A DNA stretch of 64,000 bases. Source: Tethya wilhelma (Eukaryota; Porifera; Demospongiae; Tethyida; Tethyidae). The translations under genes and the position numbers were made by a program. Each line of letters begins with the position of its first letter. The first letter of the stretch is position 1. Positions 22,198-33,470 of the stretch are shown piece after piece. Location: positions 23,234,956-23,298,955 of the forward strand of contig CAXIPT010000001.1 of NCBI GenBank assembly GCA_964030475.1, given 5' to 3'. The notes beneath the pieces are model-generated. The model ran no database searches. It worked only from the letters and a program-made list of their open reading frames with translations, and had not been told where the DNA came from.

Positions 22198-22555
22198 CTT
22201 CAACCCTCTTTCTCCCTGCATGTGGCCTCGGGCCTGGGGCTTCACTAGATGCAAATGGAGCTGTTGAAGAGACAGTGACTGTACAAGTGAACTCTCCAGA
22301 ATCAGTGGACACTGATGAACTGAAGCTAGCTGAGCAGGTATAGGTGCAGGCCTCAGTACAACCAAGATTAGTCTTCTTAGTAATAAATGGAGTTGAACAG
22401 CCCAGATGGTCCACTCCACATGTGTTCACAGTATGTCACTGGAATGTCTACTGCTTCACTCAACTCAATGGAACAGGTCAGAGTGAGAGAAGAGTCTCTT
22501 GAGCCACTATCATCATCAGAATTTAGAGCCGGGAGGTGCATGACAACCACAGCAG
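22198..22555 (-). pseudogene. Ig-like domain fragment with a frameshift
   Basis: The minus strand encodes SSLTLTCSIELSEAVDIPV and CEHMWSGPSG in one frame, then KTNLGCTEACTYTCS and DSGEFTCTVTVSS in a frame shifted by one base near 22390. A GT donor follows at 22197. The two Cys and the DSGEFTC phrase are Ig-superfamily signatures. The one-base shift is either real decay or a sequence error. No signal peptide or partner exons were found. Confidence 0.65.
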
Positions 22556-23376
22556 TAGATCATGAAATAAGGGCAAGTTTAGCTATCGATCTTTACCATA
22601 GTTACTAATTAAATCTCAATCGTGTAACTTCAACACTGCTGTGAGTAACTGAGTTACTTCGATCGTCTATCTGGTTCTAGTTCCTAAACTTTCATGATCA
22701 CTGATTTGTGAGAAGTAAGTATGATTTTCAATATTCTATAAATTGTTGTCTTAAAAGTCGAGCATAGATACAGTAGATCATATAGTAACTTGTTTCAAGT
22801 AACTTCACAAGCTTGGGTGTGGGGCCTGACATTATATAATATTAATACTCTACCATTCTTAAGCTTGTCATCAGTAGATATTCAGTGTGACTAGGTAGGA
22901 AAATTCATACTTAGACTGTATATAATACCCTTACAAAAGGGTCAATTCCTTATTCTATACTGAATAATATAGCTGTCTCGAATAGTTTATTTTTTGTGGA
23001 TATGATCCCAAATACATTTATAGAGCCAGAAAATTTAAATTTGATGGTATATGGTATGGTATTCTAAATAATTATTGGGCAGACTTAAACTGAATGATTT
23101 GAACTTTGACCGTCCCACCATCAAATTAACATCCTGTTTAGTATTTCCTGCTATAAGGTAGTTTCAAATTCCACCAGTGTGTCATATGTACATGTAGTAC
23201 TATAAACGCACTTTGTGTAAAACTGTACACAACAGTTACTGTATTACAATCATGTGTGGATACTATTGTTATGACTCAATGCATGCCGTGTTTTATATTC
23301 ACTGATATGGTTTTAATTTTGTTAATTTCATTGTTGTATAGTTCTCAAAAGGTTACTCTCTAGTATTATACAAAGT
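22556..23376. other. Spacer before the 677-residue gene
   Basis: AT-rich. Possible small foldback near 22980-23110 (GTCAATTCC, ACCATCAAATT and inverted counterparts). A plausible acceptor (TTGTATAG, ends 23341) could join a 5' UTR exon to the gene at 23377. Confidence 0.45.
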
Positions 23377-25410
23377 ATGGCATTGTATATGAGACGGAAG
23401 TCACGATACAAGCAAGCATGTCATGGGCCATCTACAAATGTGGGACAAGCTCTAAGCCAACTTCTCTCTCTTCAGCAATCATGTATAAACTATATCATTA
23501 CTAACTTGGAGAAGTATCCACCTGATATGTTAGCACTCCTTCCTCTACACTTTAGAAGAAAGCTTCTTCTCCTTCTACCTCCAGCTGACATCTTCCAACT
23601 GGAACAAACCAAGGTGGTGGAAGGCATCGACATGGAGAATGAAATATGGAAAAGAGTAAGTGAACACTATGATTTTAAAGTAGCCAAATCGGTTTGTTAC
23701 AAGAGCATTCGGCTAACTGGAAGGTTAGGTTGCACACGCAGACTGAGACGGTCTGAATATTCATGTTCACTTCCGAATGGAATAGAAATACCTGAGTTGT
23801 CAAACTCTGAATCAACTTGCTTCATTTCTTGGAAGGCTCATTTTATCTCTTGCATTATATCATTCCTGTTTTGTTTGAGGCCATTTGAATTAGCAGATAC
23901 AGCTTCTTGTGATGCTAAGTATACGAATGGATATGGAAACTACCTAATTTTCTTACAACTGCTGTTTTGCACCAAGTTTTTAAAACTGAAAGATCTTACT
24001 GATGCTGGTGGATTTCCGCTTCAAGTCTCTGGAGTCACTCTACTTCCCTCTCGGTATTCTCGATTCTTTACCAGTATGGTCCCACTCTCTGAGTTGGTAC
24101 AATTTCTCTTGGAGGATTGTCATATAGAACCCCTGGACATCAAGGTTGACCTTGATAAAATGTTGTTTAAAGATTTACTCTCTATTGGATCATTAATATT
24201 ATTACGAGTTTTTTTCAGCACCACAAAGTATATCACACTTTTTTTATCTCACCAAATAAATCGCATAGAGGTCTTACTACAGTTATGTGATATGCTTTTC
24301 CTTTGTCAGCTCGAGTATGTAACTTTCAAAACTGTCCGATCTATAATATATTATAACAATGGTGAAGTTTATATGGATAAAATCTTGCACACTTGTTTCC
24401 TTCATCCCATCTTTGTTAGACATCCCATGAATGGTGTTGATTTTAATCTATTTCAATGTTTGAAACGCATTAATATTACAATGTCACCAAATTCAATTGA
24501 TAAAGTAGAAATTGAGCTCTCAACCCTCTGCTCTCTGCTTGCTTTCACTCAAAATCCTGGCTTTGAATCCATTTTGATTGCCAATACGATCATAAGTCTA
24601 TGTACTGATGAACAGGAGAAAGCAGTTGTGTACACTCTTGAAAATTTTTTCAATTCTCCAATTTCACCATCATGTTCTCTAATCTCTCTCAGTAACATAA
24701 AACAAGTTCCTTTTTCATTTCTATTTCGGTGGTTGAAGCTCTTTCTTATATCTCCGTCAATATGTGAGCAGAAAATGGTGTTATCTTCCTGTAAATTTTC
24801 ATACTTAAGTGTGATGGATCCAGAGTGTATGGATACTCTGATAAATTCAATTCCTGCAAATCCTACAGATCTTGCTGATATTCACAAAACTCTACATCTA
24901 AAAGATTTTGATCTAAGTTTTGCATTTATACAGGCAGTGACCTGTCTGCCTTTTCTGATTTTGGACGAGCTCTTCATTGATCACGAACATTGTCTGAACT
25001 GCCCTCATGATGATCTACGTGACTCTGTGTTGTCTTCTCTTTTCTCCATTCTTCCTACCATTCCATTGTGTCAAATTAAGACAGTGTCCATTCATTTGGA
25101 TGTGTGGAAATATGCCGTAAGATCAGAATTACTTCATTTGGAAGTGTGGAAATATGCAGCAAGATCAGAATCACTTCAGCCCAACTTATTTGGCTCAATA
25201 TTTAAATTAGCTAAAGAGCTTCCTGAAACTGCTGTTACAGTATCGCTTCAATGTATGATTCAACATGTTAATGCTATTGTAGCCTGTTTGCAGCATGAAT
25301 GGAAGGAGAATGGCGGAGGTGTTCCCCTCAATCAGTTAACCATCCAGCTGTATAGCAATATGACTGGAACAAATATCATTGAGATTGATTCATCACTTGA
25401 AAAAGTTTGA
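23377..25410 (+). CDS. 677-residue orphan protein with F-box-like N-terminus
   Basis: A long single open exon. Residues 51-95 (MLALLPLHFRRKLLLLLPPA, then DIFQLEQT and VWKR-like IWKRVSEHYDF) have the Leu/Pro pattern of an F-box or BC-box-type helical motif. The remainder is Leu-rich and irregular, compatible with a divergent leucine-rich-repeat solenoid. That would make it a possible ubiquitin-ligase substrate adaptor (inference). A short tandem duplication sits near residues 572-592: LDVWKYAVRSELL followed by LEVWKYAARSESL (25096-25170). No signal peptide or clear transmembrane helix, although a hydrophobic stretch at about 150-165 (FISCIISFLFCL) is notable. An ATG 12 bases downstream could also serve as start. 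Confidence 0.75.
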   Translation: MALYMRRKSRYKQACHGPSTNVGQALSQLLSLQQSCINYIITNLEKYPPDMLALLPLHFRRKLLLLLPPADIFQLEQTKVVEGIDMENEIWKRVSEHYDFKVAKSVCYKSIRLTGRLGCTRRLRRSEYSCSLPNGIEIPELSNSESTCFISWKAHFISCIISFLFCLRPFELADTASCDAKYTNGYGNYLIFLQLLFCTKFLKLKDLTDAGGFPLQVSGVTLLPSRYSRFFTSMVPLSELVQFLLEDCHIEPLDIKVDLDKMLFKDLLSIGSLILLRVFFSTTKYITLFLSHQINRIEVLLQLCDMLFLCQLEYVTFKTVRSIIYYNNGEVYMDKILHTCFLHPIFVRHPMNGVDFNLFQCLKRINITMSPNSIDKVEIELSTLCSLLAFTQNPGFESILIANTIISLCTDEQEKAVVYTLENFFNSPISPSCSLISLSNIKQVPFSFLFRWLKLFLISPSICEQKMVLSSCKFSYLSVMDPECMDTLINSIPANPTDLADIHKTLHLKDFDLSFAFIQAVTCLPFLILDELFIDHEHCLNCPHDDLRDSVLSSLFSILPTIPLCQIKTVSIHLDVWKYAVRSELLHLEVWKYAARSESLQPNLFGSIFKLAKELPETAVTVSLQCMIQHVNAIVACLQHEWKENGGGVPLNQLTIQLYSNMTGTNIIEIDSSLEKV

Positions 25411-26260
25411 TAGTCAGTAAAATTGCAAGAAATGTATGTGTACATATCATCCACTGACAAGTACTCAGTTAATAATGATTATTATGTATATAGTCTTAAA
25501 TGTTTTGATACTCTGTTAGGGCTAACCTCAGTCTGATTTTTACAATAGTTGAATGTTTAATTTTTGGTTTACACAAATTTATGACAAACATTGTTATAAT
25601 TATATTTCTTGATAAATATTATAATTATATTATATCAGTATTATTATAATAGACAAGAATTGACTTCTTCCTTCCATTTGGGATATACATGAGATAAGGG
25701 CTGGGTGTCATTATGTGATGGCTTAATTAATGGCTAATATTGATGCTTCCAAGCTGGTCAACAGACTATATAGTTATAATTATGTCAGGTACCCAATAAC
25801 CCAAAAGTTTTATGTCTTGATCCTTGAGAAAGAACGTATCATAGTGCAATAATATACTAGCTATTGTTACATGACAAAATTGATAATAATTTGTGCATGC
25901 ATGTATATACTTGCATGTATACAAGAAGCTCTGTACATACTATGTAGACCATAGTCTATATAATTATTCGACCAATGCTCCCTCTTGCAATAATTATTGT
26001 ATGGGCTGCATGACTCTTTACTACTGATTAGCTGCATGAGGCTCTAACAAAGTCACGAAGAGACTGTACGCTACATGTGGAATATTCTACACCAGTCTGT
26101 ATACCTATAGTGAGTTGGAAACTTTGATTCTACGTTAGCTAATAATATTAAGCTTGTTAACATAAGCATATACAAGATTAAATAGTCTGACAATTAGGGT
26201 GTTACACTAGAGGCTCTAGAGCTATTATAATGTCAATTGAATGCTGAGAGAGAAAGCTAC
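25411..26260. other. AT-rich intergenic sequence
   Basis: No gene or defined repeat boundary was recognised. Several ATAATTATT runs are present. Confidence 0.5.
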
Positions 26261-26261
26261 A

Positions 26262-26352
26262 TATTCCTGAAAAATTCTGGGACTCAGCTGGGAATTGAAC
26301 CCAAGACCTCCCGATTGCTAGTCAAGCAGGTCAACTAAGCCTGTGACATTGG
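26262..26352 (-). repeat. tRNA-derived SINE-like sequence
   Basis: The minus strand carries GGTCTTGGGTTCAATTCCC, an intact B-box and T-arm, preceded by a tRNA-like anticodon arm (TTGACTAGCAATCGGGA) and a weak A-box. The acceptor stem does not close, so it is not a functional tRNA. Confidence 0.55.
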
Positions 26353-27818
26353 AACAGAAATATGTATATAGATCAGTTGAATCGCCTGTACTGTCAATCC
26401 ACCCAGGCCTATAGCTGTACAGCCCCATCTGCCGGGGATCTCCATTGAGAGAGAAAGATAATATTATATTATAATCATATTTTCAGTGCACGATTCCGAC
26501 TTCCAGAATTTAGTAAACTCAAGTTGTAGCTCCTTCCTATCCATTTGGACTATTTCTCTCTCTTGCAGACAGTTTTAAAAGGCTTGATAAACTGCACTAC
26601 ATTTTCATGCACTAATAATGAAGGAACAATATTTATAACAAAAATTTATAATGAAGGAACAAATTTCAGCTAAATTGACAATCCTGTATTCCCATTGGTT
26701 GAAACCATTGCCTTGGGGAAGTATCATTATGAGCATAAAATCCTTTTGCCTATGGCTCATAATTACGATATAGTGACTGATTTGAGNGTATCATTTTGCG
26801 GGTGGTGTTGTGGCTATTCCGGTAAGTTGTTAAATGGTGCTTTGTCTTTCGGCTGTGTGGTTAGCTTCATGGTGATTGTGCACAGCTAGTCACTGTCTCT
26901 AGGCAATTTAGTAGTCTTGGTGTTCCCTCTTCTTGCTTTTTTTCACTTTGCTGTTGAGCATGCCTTTTCTTGTCTGATTTGCCTCATTGACGCTACCTAC
27001 TGCTCTGCTTTCTCTCTGCCTAGGCAGTGTTTATATATTGCCATCCATTTCTATGAGCATGTGTAAGTATATTACGTAATGCTGTGTACACGCCCAAGCT
27101 GCAGTCAGCTAGCTCGAGCGCTCCGCGGATCCTGAAAGCTAGCTAGCTAGCTCCGGAGCTCCACCTACAACTACGTGACGTCATAAGTTGTACAAAAATT
27201 TTGTTACCTGAATTGCATATTGCAAAATTAGAACAGGAAGCAATATTTACGGAATATGCGTACAGACATCACACAGACGGAAGTGCATAGATTCGAATGC
27301 CACGTTACGTATATGTGGGGCTTGCTCACGCTCACCCCAATTAACTCACTCGTGCAGCGGCTTGACAAACTGGGCAAGCGAGCGGCTGACTAGACACTTC
27401 TACTGTTATATGGTTACTTCTAATAGTGCCTCCCACCATGCACCCTGGAGCTAAACCAATTAAATGTAGCATTTATTTTCCTTTTATTCAAATTCTGCAA
27501 GTTATTAAAATATTTCCTTTGGCTTTTTTTCCCATCAAAACAGTCTCTTCAACCTATGAAACATAGGAAACAGTTTTCAACTCCTCTGTAATTTTAGTTA
27601 TTATTAACTTTTCCCTAAGTTTTGCCTAATTTCTATACTAGTATTATGTTTAGAGCAAAAACAGTGCACAAATTTGAAATCAGCACCCCAAGTTACCTTA
27701 GAAAGTGTCAAACTAACCAGTAGTGTCTTTATCATTCGCCGAATAGCTTTCAAAATCAGCCTGTCAGCCGTGCCACGTGGTCCATTGATTTTCCTGTAAA
27801 CTTTTTCCTCCATATGTT
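26353..27818. other. Intergenic sequence with an assembly join
   Basis: A single N at 26787 joins unrelated-looking sequence. A copy of the GGGGC..GCTCAC..GCCCC palindrome lies near 27315 (GGGGCTTGCTCACGCTCACC). No exon is supported. Confidence 0.5.
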
Positions 27819-27819
27819 T

Positions 27820-28645
27820 TGTATGGCTTTTTGCTGTCACCTGATTACGCCTGCTCATAACTTTATGATAACTCGACCAATTTCAATGCAACAAATGCTG
27901 AGATGTTCGCCTGACATTCAAGATTTTTGTGACCAACTTAATAAATCAGTGCTGGCGGAAGCTAAAATGTAGTGGTCAGGCCGGGGACGGAGTCCCTGTG
28001 CACGTTTCGAAGGAACGTGCCCTGCTAGGGGGTCTGGGGGCATGCTCCCTCCAGAAAATATTGCAAATTTAGGTGCTCTGAGAGCCATTCTGGGAAGATT
28101 TTGAGACAATTCGCTACAATTTTAATCATATAATAACTTGAACGTTCTTGCTGCTGATTTCACGTAAAAAAGTGGTCCGGTTTTTGCCAGACCAACCAAT
28201 GCAAAGAGCTACTCAGTTTAATTTCAGTACTGGACAATTGCTGCATAGTGCAAAATACTTAGGTTGGAAATCGCTAGTTTAATTGGCCACAGCGTGTTAG
28301 TTATGTATACTCCAATAGGGGTCCCTATTGGAGGTGATGCTATTGCATCACTTGTGATTTTGACAGGAAAACCACACTACAATCTGCTGACAGTGCAGAA
28401 CAAACTACTGAGCAGTGTTACCAGACTCTTCCTTTCCCTTGGTTTCCCTTGGGAAGAGTCTGACTACTGGTAAGCCTGGTCAGCCATCTCAAAAACAGTA
28501 ATTTAAAGCCATACTTGTGGCGCCTGTAATTCTATCCTATCCTATGGCTTTTTGCGGTCACCTGATTACACGTGCTCATAACTTTACGATAACTCGACCA
28601 CTTTCAACGCAACAAATGTTGAGATGTTCGCCTGACAAGCACACT
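27820..28645. repeat. Pair of ~95-bp direct repeats flanking a decayed TIR element
   Basis: The phrase from TATGGCTTTTTGC through GATGTTCGCCTGACA occurs at 27820-27915 and again at 28541-28637 with few differences. Between them, 28277-28475 matches the interior and right end of the element at 39318-39601. Confidence 0.7.
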
Positions 28646-29031
28646 TTTCGTAGCTTGCTTTTCCCACAGTCCAGAGAAAAGTAGCATTTTAGCTCGAGGT
28701 TGCATCACTTCCAGTGAACTCCCGTAACACACACACGGACATACACACAAAACTTTGCTGATAATTATTATTAAACACACCACAATAATAATAATAATAA
28801 TAATTATAAGCAAAGTATTCCCAGTACGGTAGTACTGGGTACACAGGAATGGCACAGATGGCCCATTAGTGCAATACAAATATTCACGCGAATAACTCTG
28901 CAAAAACTGAGCGCTTAGCACTAAAAGGCTTCTAAAGCTACTATTTAGCTCTTTCTCTTTCTAATGAGCCCAAAAACATAGCCTAAAACCATCGCTAAAG
29001 TAACAAACACAAACATGTCAAACCTCCATCT

Positions 29032-29118
29032 CCTTCTTCTTCTTCTTCTTCTTCTTCTTCTTCTTCTTCTTCTTCTTCTTCTTCTTCTTCTTCTTCTTCT
29101 TCTTCTTCTTCTTCTTCT
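29032..29118. repeat. (CTT)n microsatellite
   Basis: A perfect trinucleotide tract of about 87 bases. The poly-Arg frame on the minus strand is not considered real. Confidence 0.97.
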
Positions 29119-29683
29119 ATTATCTTGGCTCAAGTTTTCTCAGTGACTATTCACTTTTAGAAGCTGATTCTTGAACAAACGAACTCGGTTTCTTCTGGTA
29201 CAGTCGCTTTTGCCATCGATTTTTAGCGCCTCTCATTGAGTAGCTAGATACAAGGCGAAAAGCGCCTCCTCCATATGGTCGCCATTAATTTCTACACTCG
29301 TGCATAAATTCATTAGCTTCTAGAAAATTCGAATTGACGACCCTTTCCACACAAAAAAGTGTGCGTTATTTGGAATTAAATGCACTGAAGTTGCCTGGAA
29401 CTATATATTTTGTGATACCTGGTTGCTCTTCTTAAGAGATGAATCAGGACTTTGGTTATCATAACATATAGAAAGGCAAGTAAATCTTATGATACAGCTC
29501 CTGCCTCCAAATGACTGAGATGTGTGTTTCACTTCAGTATCAAGCAGGCTACACAACTTACCACTGAGCTCAGCACTGAGCCCACCACTGGCTCAGTGAA
29601 GCTGGTTTGCCAGACTATTAGCTCAGTAGCTAGCTACTCACACCGACTCAAATGTAATTTGTAGAATTATGGAAAAATGAGAA

Positions 29684-29946
29684 CAAGTATAAAAAACATT
29701 GGAAATGTAACTGAGACACAGGAATGGCTAAATCGGAAAAAGAACGCAAACAAGATGGAATGGCTGTTAGAGTGTAAGGAATTCTTCCTGTGGGCAAAAT
29801 GAGAGACTCAATAAGGAGATTGTTAAATGCAGCCCATACAGGAAGAATTCTACACACTCTTAACAGCCATTCCATCTTGTTTGCGTTCTTTTTCCGATTT
29901 AGCCATTCCTGTGTCTCAGTTACATTTCCAATGTTTTTTATACTTG
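29684..29946. repeat. Long near-perfect inverted repeat (hairpin), ~112-bp arms
   Basis: Arm 29684-29795 pairs with 29832-29946 across a 36-base loop. It starts CAAGTATAAAAAACATTGG and mirrors to CCAATGTTTTTTATACTTG, with only a few small indels near the loop. There is no coding content. It is either a foldback element or a recent palindromic duplication. Confidence 0.93.
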
Positions 29947-30059
29947 TAATAATAATATGATAAAGCCGTTTACACAGTATACGTATGCACGTGACCTATA
30001 AACTTTGACCTAGTACCTTTGCGGCATTCATCCTTTACGTAACAGAAAACTTCTGGAAA

Positions 30060-30300
30060 CTAGTTATTAACCCCGGACTCGCTCTCGGAATCTCAGACTC
30101 GCTCTCGATCTCGGACTCACTCTCGATCTTGGAATCAATTTCAGTCTCGATCTCGGAAACTCGGACTCGCTCTTGCTCTCGATCTCGGAATCTCGGAATC
30201 TCGGACTCACTCTCAGAATCTCGGACTTGATCTTGGAATCTTGGACTGGCTCTCGGAATCTTGGGTTCGCCCCGAGACGCTCTCGGACACCATATGTATA
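30060..30300. repeat. Degenerate CTCGGAATCTCGGACTCG tandem repeat
   Basis: Units of about 12-24 bases built from CTCGGAATCT, CGGACTCGCT and CTCGATCTCGG. The right flank CCCCGAGACGCTCTCGG and the left flank (CCTTTGCGGCATTC, TACGTATGCACGTGACC) recur in inverted orientation around 43219-43480, so the whole is one dispersed repeat family. It lacks coding evidence despite an open Arg/Ser/Glu-rich frame. Confidence 0.85.
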
Positions 30301-31633
30301 TCTTCTGAAAGCTCCGAACAAAGGACACTTTGGGGATCATAAATTCAGCTTGTTTGTCCTTTGTATAGAGAAGCTGTCCTCTTCTATGAGGTACAAAAGG
30401 GAATCAGATTTTTGGGAACTAAGAATTGTCCTTTGTCAGTGAGAGGTTAATATAATAATATTATAGTGTTCCTAATTCAGAGGGTCCACTATCGGAGGTT
30501 ATACATGTAATCACTGGAAACACAGAAGCATGTTTTGCATGATGCAAGTTGTCCGGTGGCCTCAAGTTGACTCATTCTGAAACAACAACTGTGCTGGAGC
30601 TAGCTTGTTATAGCCTACTGGTACTGTGTACATTTGATTTTCTGGAAGTGATCAGCCAAGAATCAGCTGTGACAAACTAAATACAGTAGAAGGAGTTCAC
30701 CAATTCCTGGACACTTAACACAATATTAATCGTATAATATTATATTTGTTACCCTTTACTACTCACTCAGCCAATCTCTCTTTGCACTGAAATGTACGGT
30801 CATCTAGAGCTTGCTGACACTTCCATGCAACGAAGCAATTGACAAAGCTGGAAATTGACCTATTGGTAGGCTCAGACTACTACTGGATATTCACAACTGG
30901 GAAAGTTCGACGAGGATCATCAGGCCCAGTTGCAATACACACCAAGGTAGGATGGGTACTTTCAGCAATATCCCAGTCATCTAAGTCTAATCACAACTCA
31001 TGTTCTGAAAGTCGATGGAAAGTGTTGTGAAACAAAGGAATTGGAAACCTTACTGATCATGAGCTCATTCTGGAAACTAGAATCATTGGGAATCAACAAG
31101 TCAGATGATTCACTATGTGAGCGAGACTTCCAAAGCAATATTAAATATAAGGATGGCAGATACGAAGTGTCACTGCCATGGAAAGAAGCTCATGCACCAT
31201 TTCCAACAAACTATGAGTTGAGTGCAAAACGATTGCAAGGTCTGTTGCATTGACTATAGAAACCAGTGATCCTAAGAGAATATGATGCAATCATACATCA
31301 ACAAATTTCAGATGGCATTGTGCAAGTGGTGAATGAACCAGAAGACTCCAACGATGACAAGGTTCACTATTTACCACATCATGCGGTAATTCGCCAGGAC
31401 CGAGAGATGACAAAAGTCAGAATTGTGTACAATGCATCAGCAAGATTAAATGGACCATGCATCACTCAACGATTGTTTATACACGGGTCCTAAATTCAAC
31501 CAGAAGATTTTCGACATCTTGCTGAGATTTCGTACCTACTCACAAAGGCTTTCCTAATGATCTCTATTACAGATCAAGATCGAGATGCTCTCAGGTTCTT
31601 ATGGGTGGATGACATCACCCAATCCGATCCCAA

Positions 31634-32357
31634 CTCAGTGTAGTTAAGGCTGCCTTAACTTTTAAAATAGTCAATTAGTGTGGTACATTTTATGGAATGC
31701 ATTTTTCTGCAGAAATATTCACCAACTTCCACTTTATATGTATTATTTGACCAAAGATGCATATCATTTACAAGTCAGTGTCAGTACTAGTGTCATGTGA
31801 CCTTTCATGGTGGGGCAAGAGGATGGTCACTCTGCGAAATTTTTAAGTAAAAATGCTAACGGTGGTTTTCAGAGTGTCAAAATTTGTCGGGATATTGTAT
31901 TTATCACTAAGATTTAGAAACTACATGCCTGGAAATTTGGTCCCAGGAAAATATTTGATAGATACGGAGAGAAACATGCCAATTTCTAAATATTGCACAC
32001 CTAATTATATATGCATATTGATTATATCTTAGAAACGACTAATGCGTACCCAAATTTCCAGGCAGATCTGATATCTTATAGTTGAGATCTACTTTGTAAG
32101 CAAAAAATTGGACCAATACAATGATCGAGCATTAGCATTCAGCATTTTCGAAAGTATGTATTTTTTAGTGTGGCCACGCCCATAATAATTTTCTGACTTT
32201 CATTTTCACAATTTACATCAAGTACATTAAAATACGATGACTATCTAGTTTTGGTTGTCTAACTACAAAGTATAGTCAAAACACGAAAGGGTTTGTAGCT
32301 ATATATAATTAGCACCTTAACTGCCTTAACTTTTGAGGCATCCTTAACTACACTGAG
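31634..32357. mobile_element. TIR element inserted in the BEL/Pao reverse transcriptase
   Basis: Left end CTCAGTGTAGTTAAGG (31634) and right end CCTTAACTACACTGAG (to 32357) are inverted; similarity extends about 22 bp. AA flanks both sides (31632-31633 and 32358-32359). Taking out the element and one AA leaves both retrotransposon halves in the same frame, which supports exact boundaries and a 2-bp target duplication. The 724-bp interior is non-coding. Confidence 0.88.
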
Positions 32358-33388
32358 AAGTTGATCACATTGAGATTCACAAGAGTCATTTTCGGAGTCT
32401 CATCAAGCCCATTCCTTCTGAACGCAACAATCAAACATATGGAAAAGCATTCACACGGGCCCACCCCAAGTTGGTGAAGGAGTTCCTGAACTCAATATAT
32501 GTGGATGACGTTTTTCGAGTTGATGATGAGGAGAGTGCATTTAAACTGTAAATTGACTCCAAAAAAATATTGAAAAGTGGCTCGTTCAACTTAAGAAAAT
32601 TCATAACTAACTCACCTTCTCTGCCGATGATTGATAGCAATGAAGGTCTCAAGACCAGTGCAGTCAACAAAGCATATTCAAAGGTTGTGTTAGAAAACAC
32701 ACTGTCAGAACCAGGAGAACAGAAAATACTTGGAGTTTCCTGGAACGTTTCTTCTGACCAAATCTTGTTTAACCTCAGTGGCATTGCAAAGTTGGCCACA
32801 GAGCTAGAGCCAACGAAAAGAAATGTTGTCAGTCTGTCAGGACGGTTTTACGATCCATTGGGATACTTATCCCCCATCATCATTCGCTTCAAAGTCCTGA
32901 TCCAAGAGTTGTGTGAACTAAAGATGGAATGGGATCAGCCTCTCAGTGAAGCTGCGCTCAGCAAATGGCAAGCACTTCTGCAAGACCTCAAAGAGGCACA
33001 GCCCATCTCAATTCCATGGAGTTACTTTTCTGATCCAAAAGAAGAAACAAAGTCTTGTCGACTCTACGGATTCTGTGACAGTTCTCTCCAGGCATATGCT
33101 GCAGTGGTGTATTTGGCCATAGAAACAGAAGCAGACACTCAATCGAGGTTTGTAGCATCAAAGACTCGTGTGGCCCCGATCACAACACGGCAGACAATCC
33201 CCAGACTGGAACTCTTGTCAGCTCTCCTTCTGGCACGACTCATGTCGACCGTATCAAGTAGTCTGTCTTCCCAGTTGACACTAGGTGAACCCAAGTGCTT
33301 CACAGACTCAAAAGTGACACTGTTTTGGATCCAAGGTCTTGACAAGACATGGAAACCCTTTGTTGAGAACAGAGTCAATGAAATATAA
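32358..33388 (+). pseudogene. BEL/Pao reverse transcriptase C-terminal part and RNase H
   Basis: Reverse transcriptase resumes with RFTRVIFGV-type sequence and the YVDD box. The frame breaks near 32548 and reopens at 32570 through thumb/connection (GRFYDPLGYLSPIIIRF) and RNase H (CDSSLQAYAAV, LELLSALLLARL, FTDSKVTLFWIQ). The stop at 33386 precedes the integrase region, where an intact element would be continuous. Confidence 0.85.
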
Positions 33389-33470
33389 AAGATAATACAG
33401 CCAGAGTATTGGAAGCACTGTCCTGGGAAAGGAAATCCTGCAGACATACAAAGTAGAGGAACAACTTCCA

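Noticed and set aside
26262..26352. Functional tRNA gene
   Set aside because: B-box and T-arm are good, but acceptor and D stems do not close; interpreted as SINE-derived.
27100..27200. CpG-island promoter
   Set aside because: GAGCTAGC-rich palindromic stretch without an adjacent gene start; similar to the patch at 1230-1270 and probably repeat-derived.
28945..29133. Poly-arginine reading frame
   Set aside because: Generated by the (CTT)n microsatellite; no splice, signal or domain support.
30035..30442. SR-like protein frames on both strands
   Set aside because: The same sequence is a dispersed tandem repeat at 43.2 kb in the other orientation, so the open frames follow from unit length and composition.
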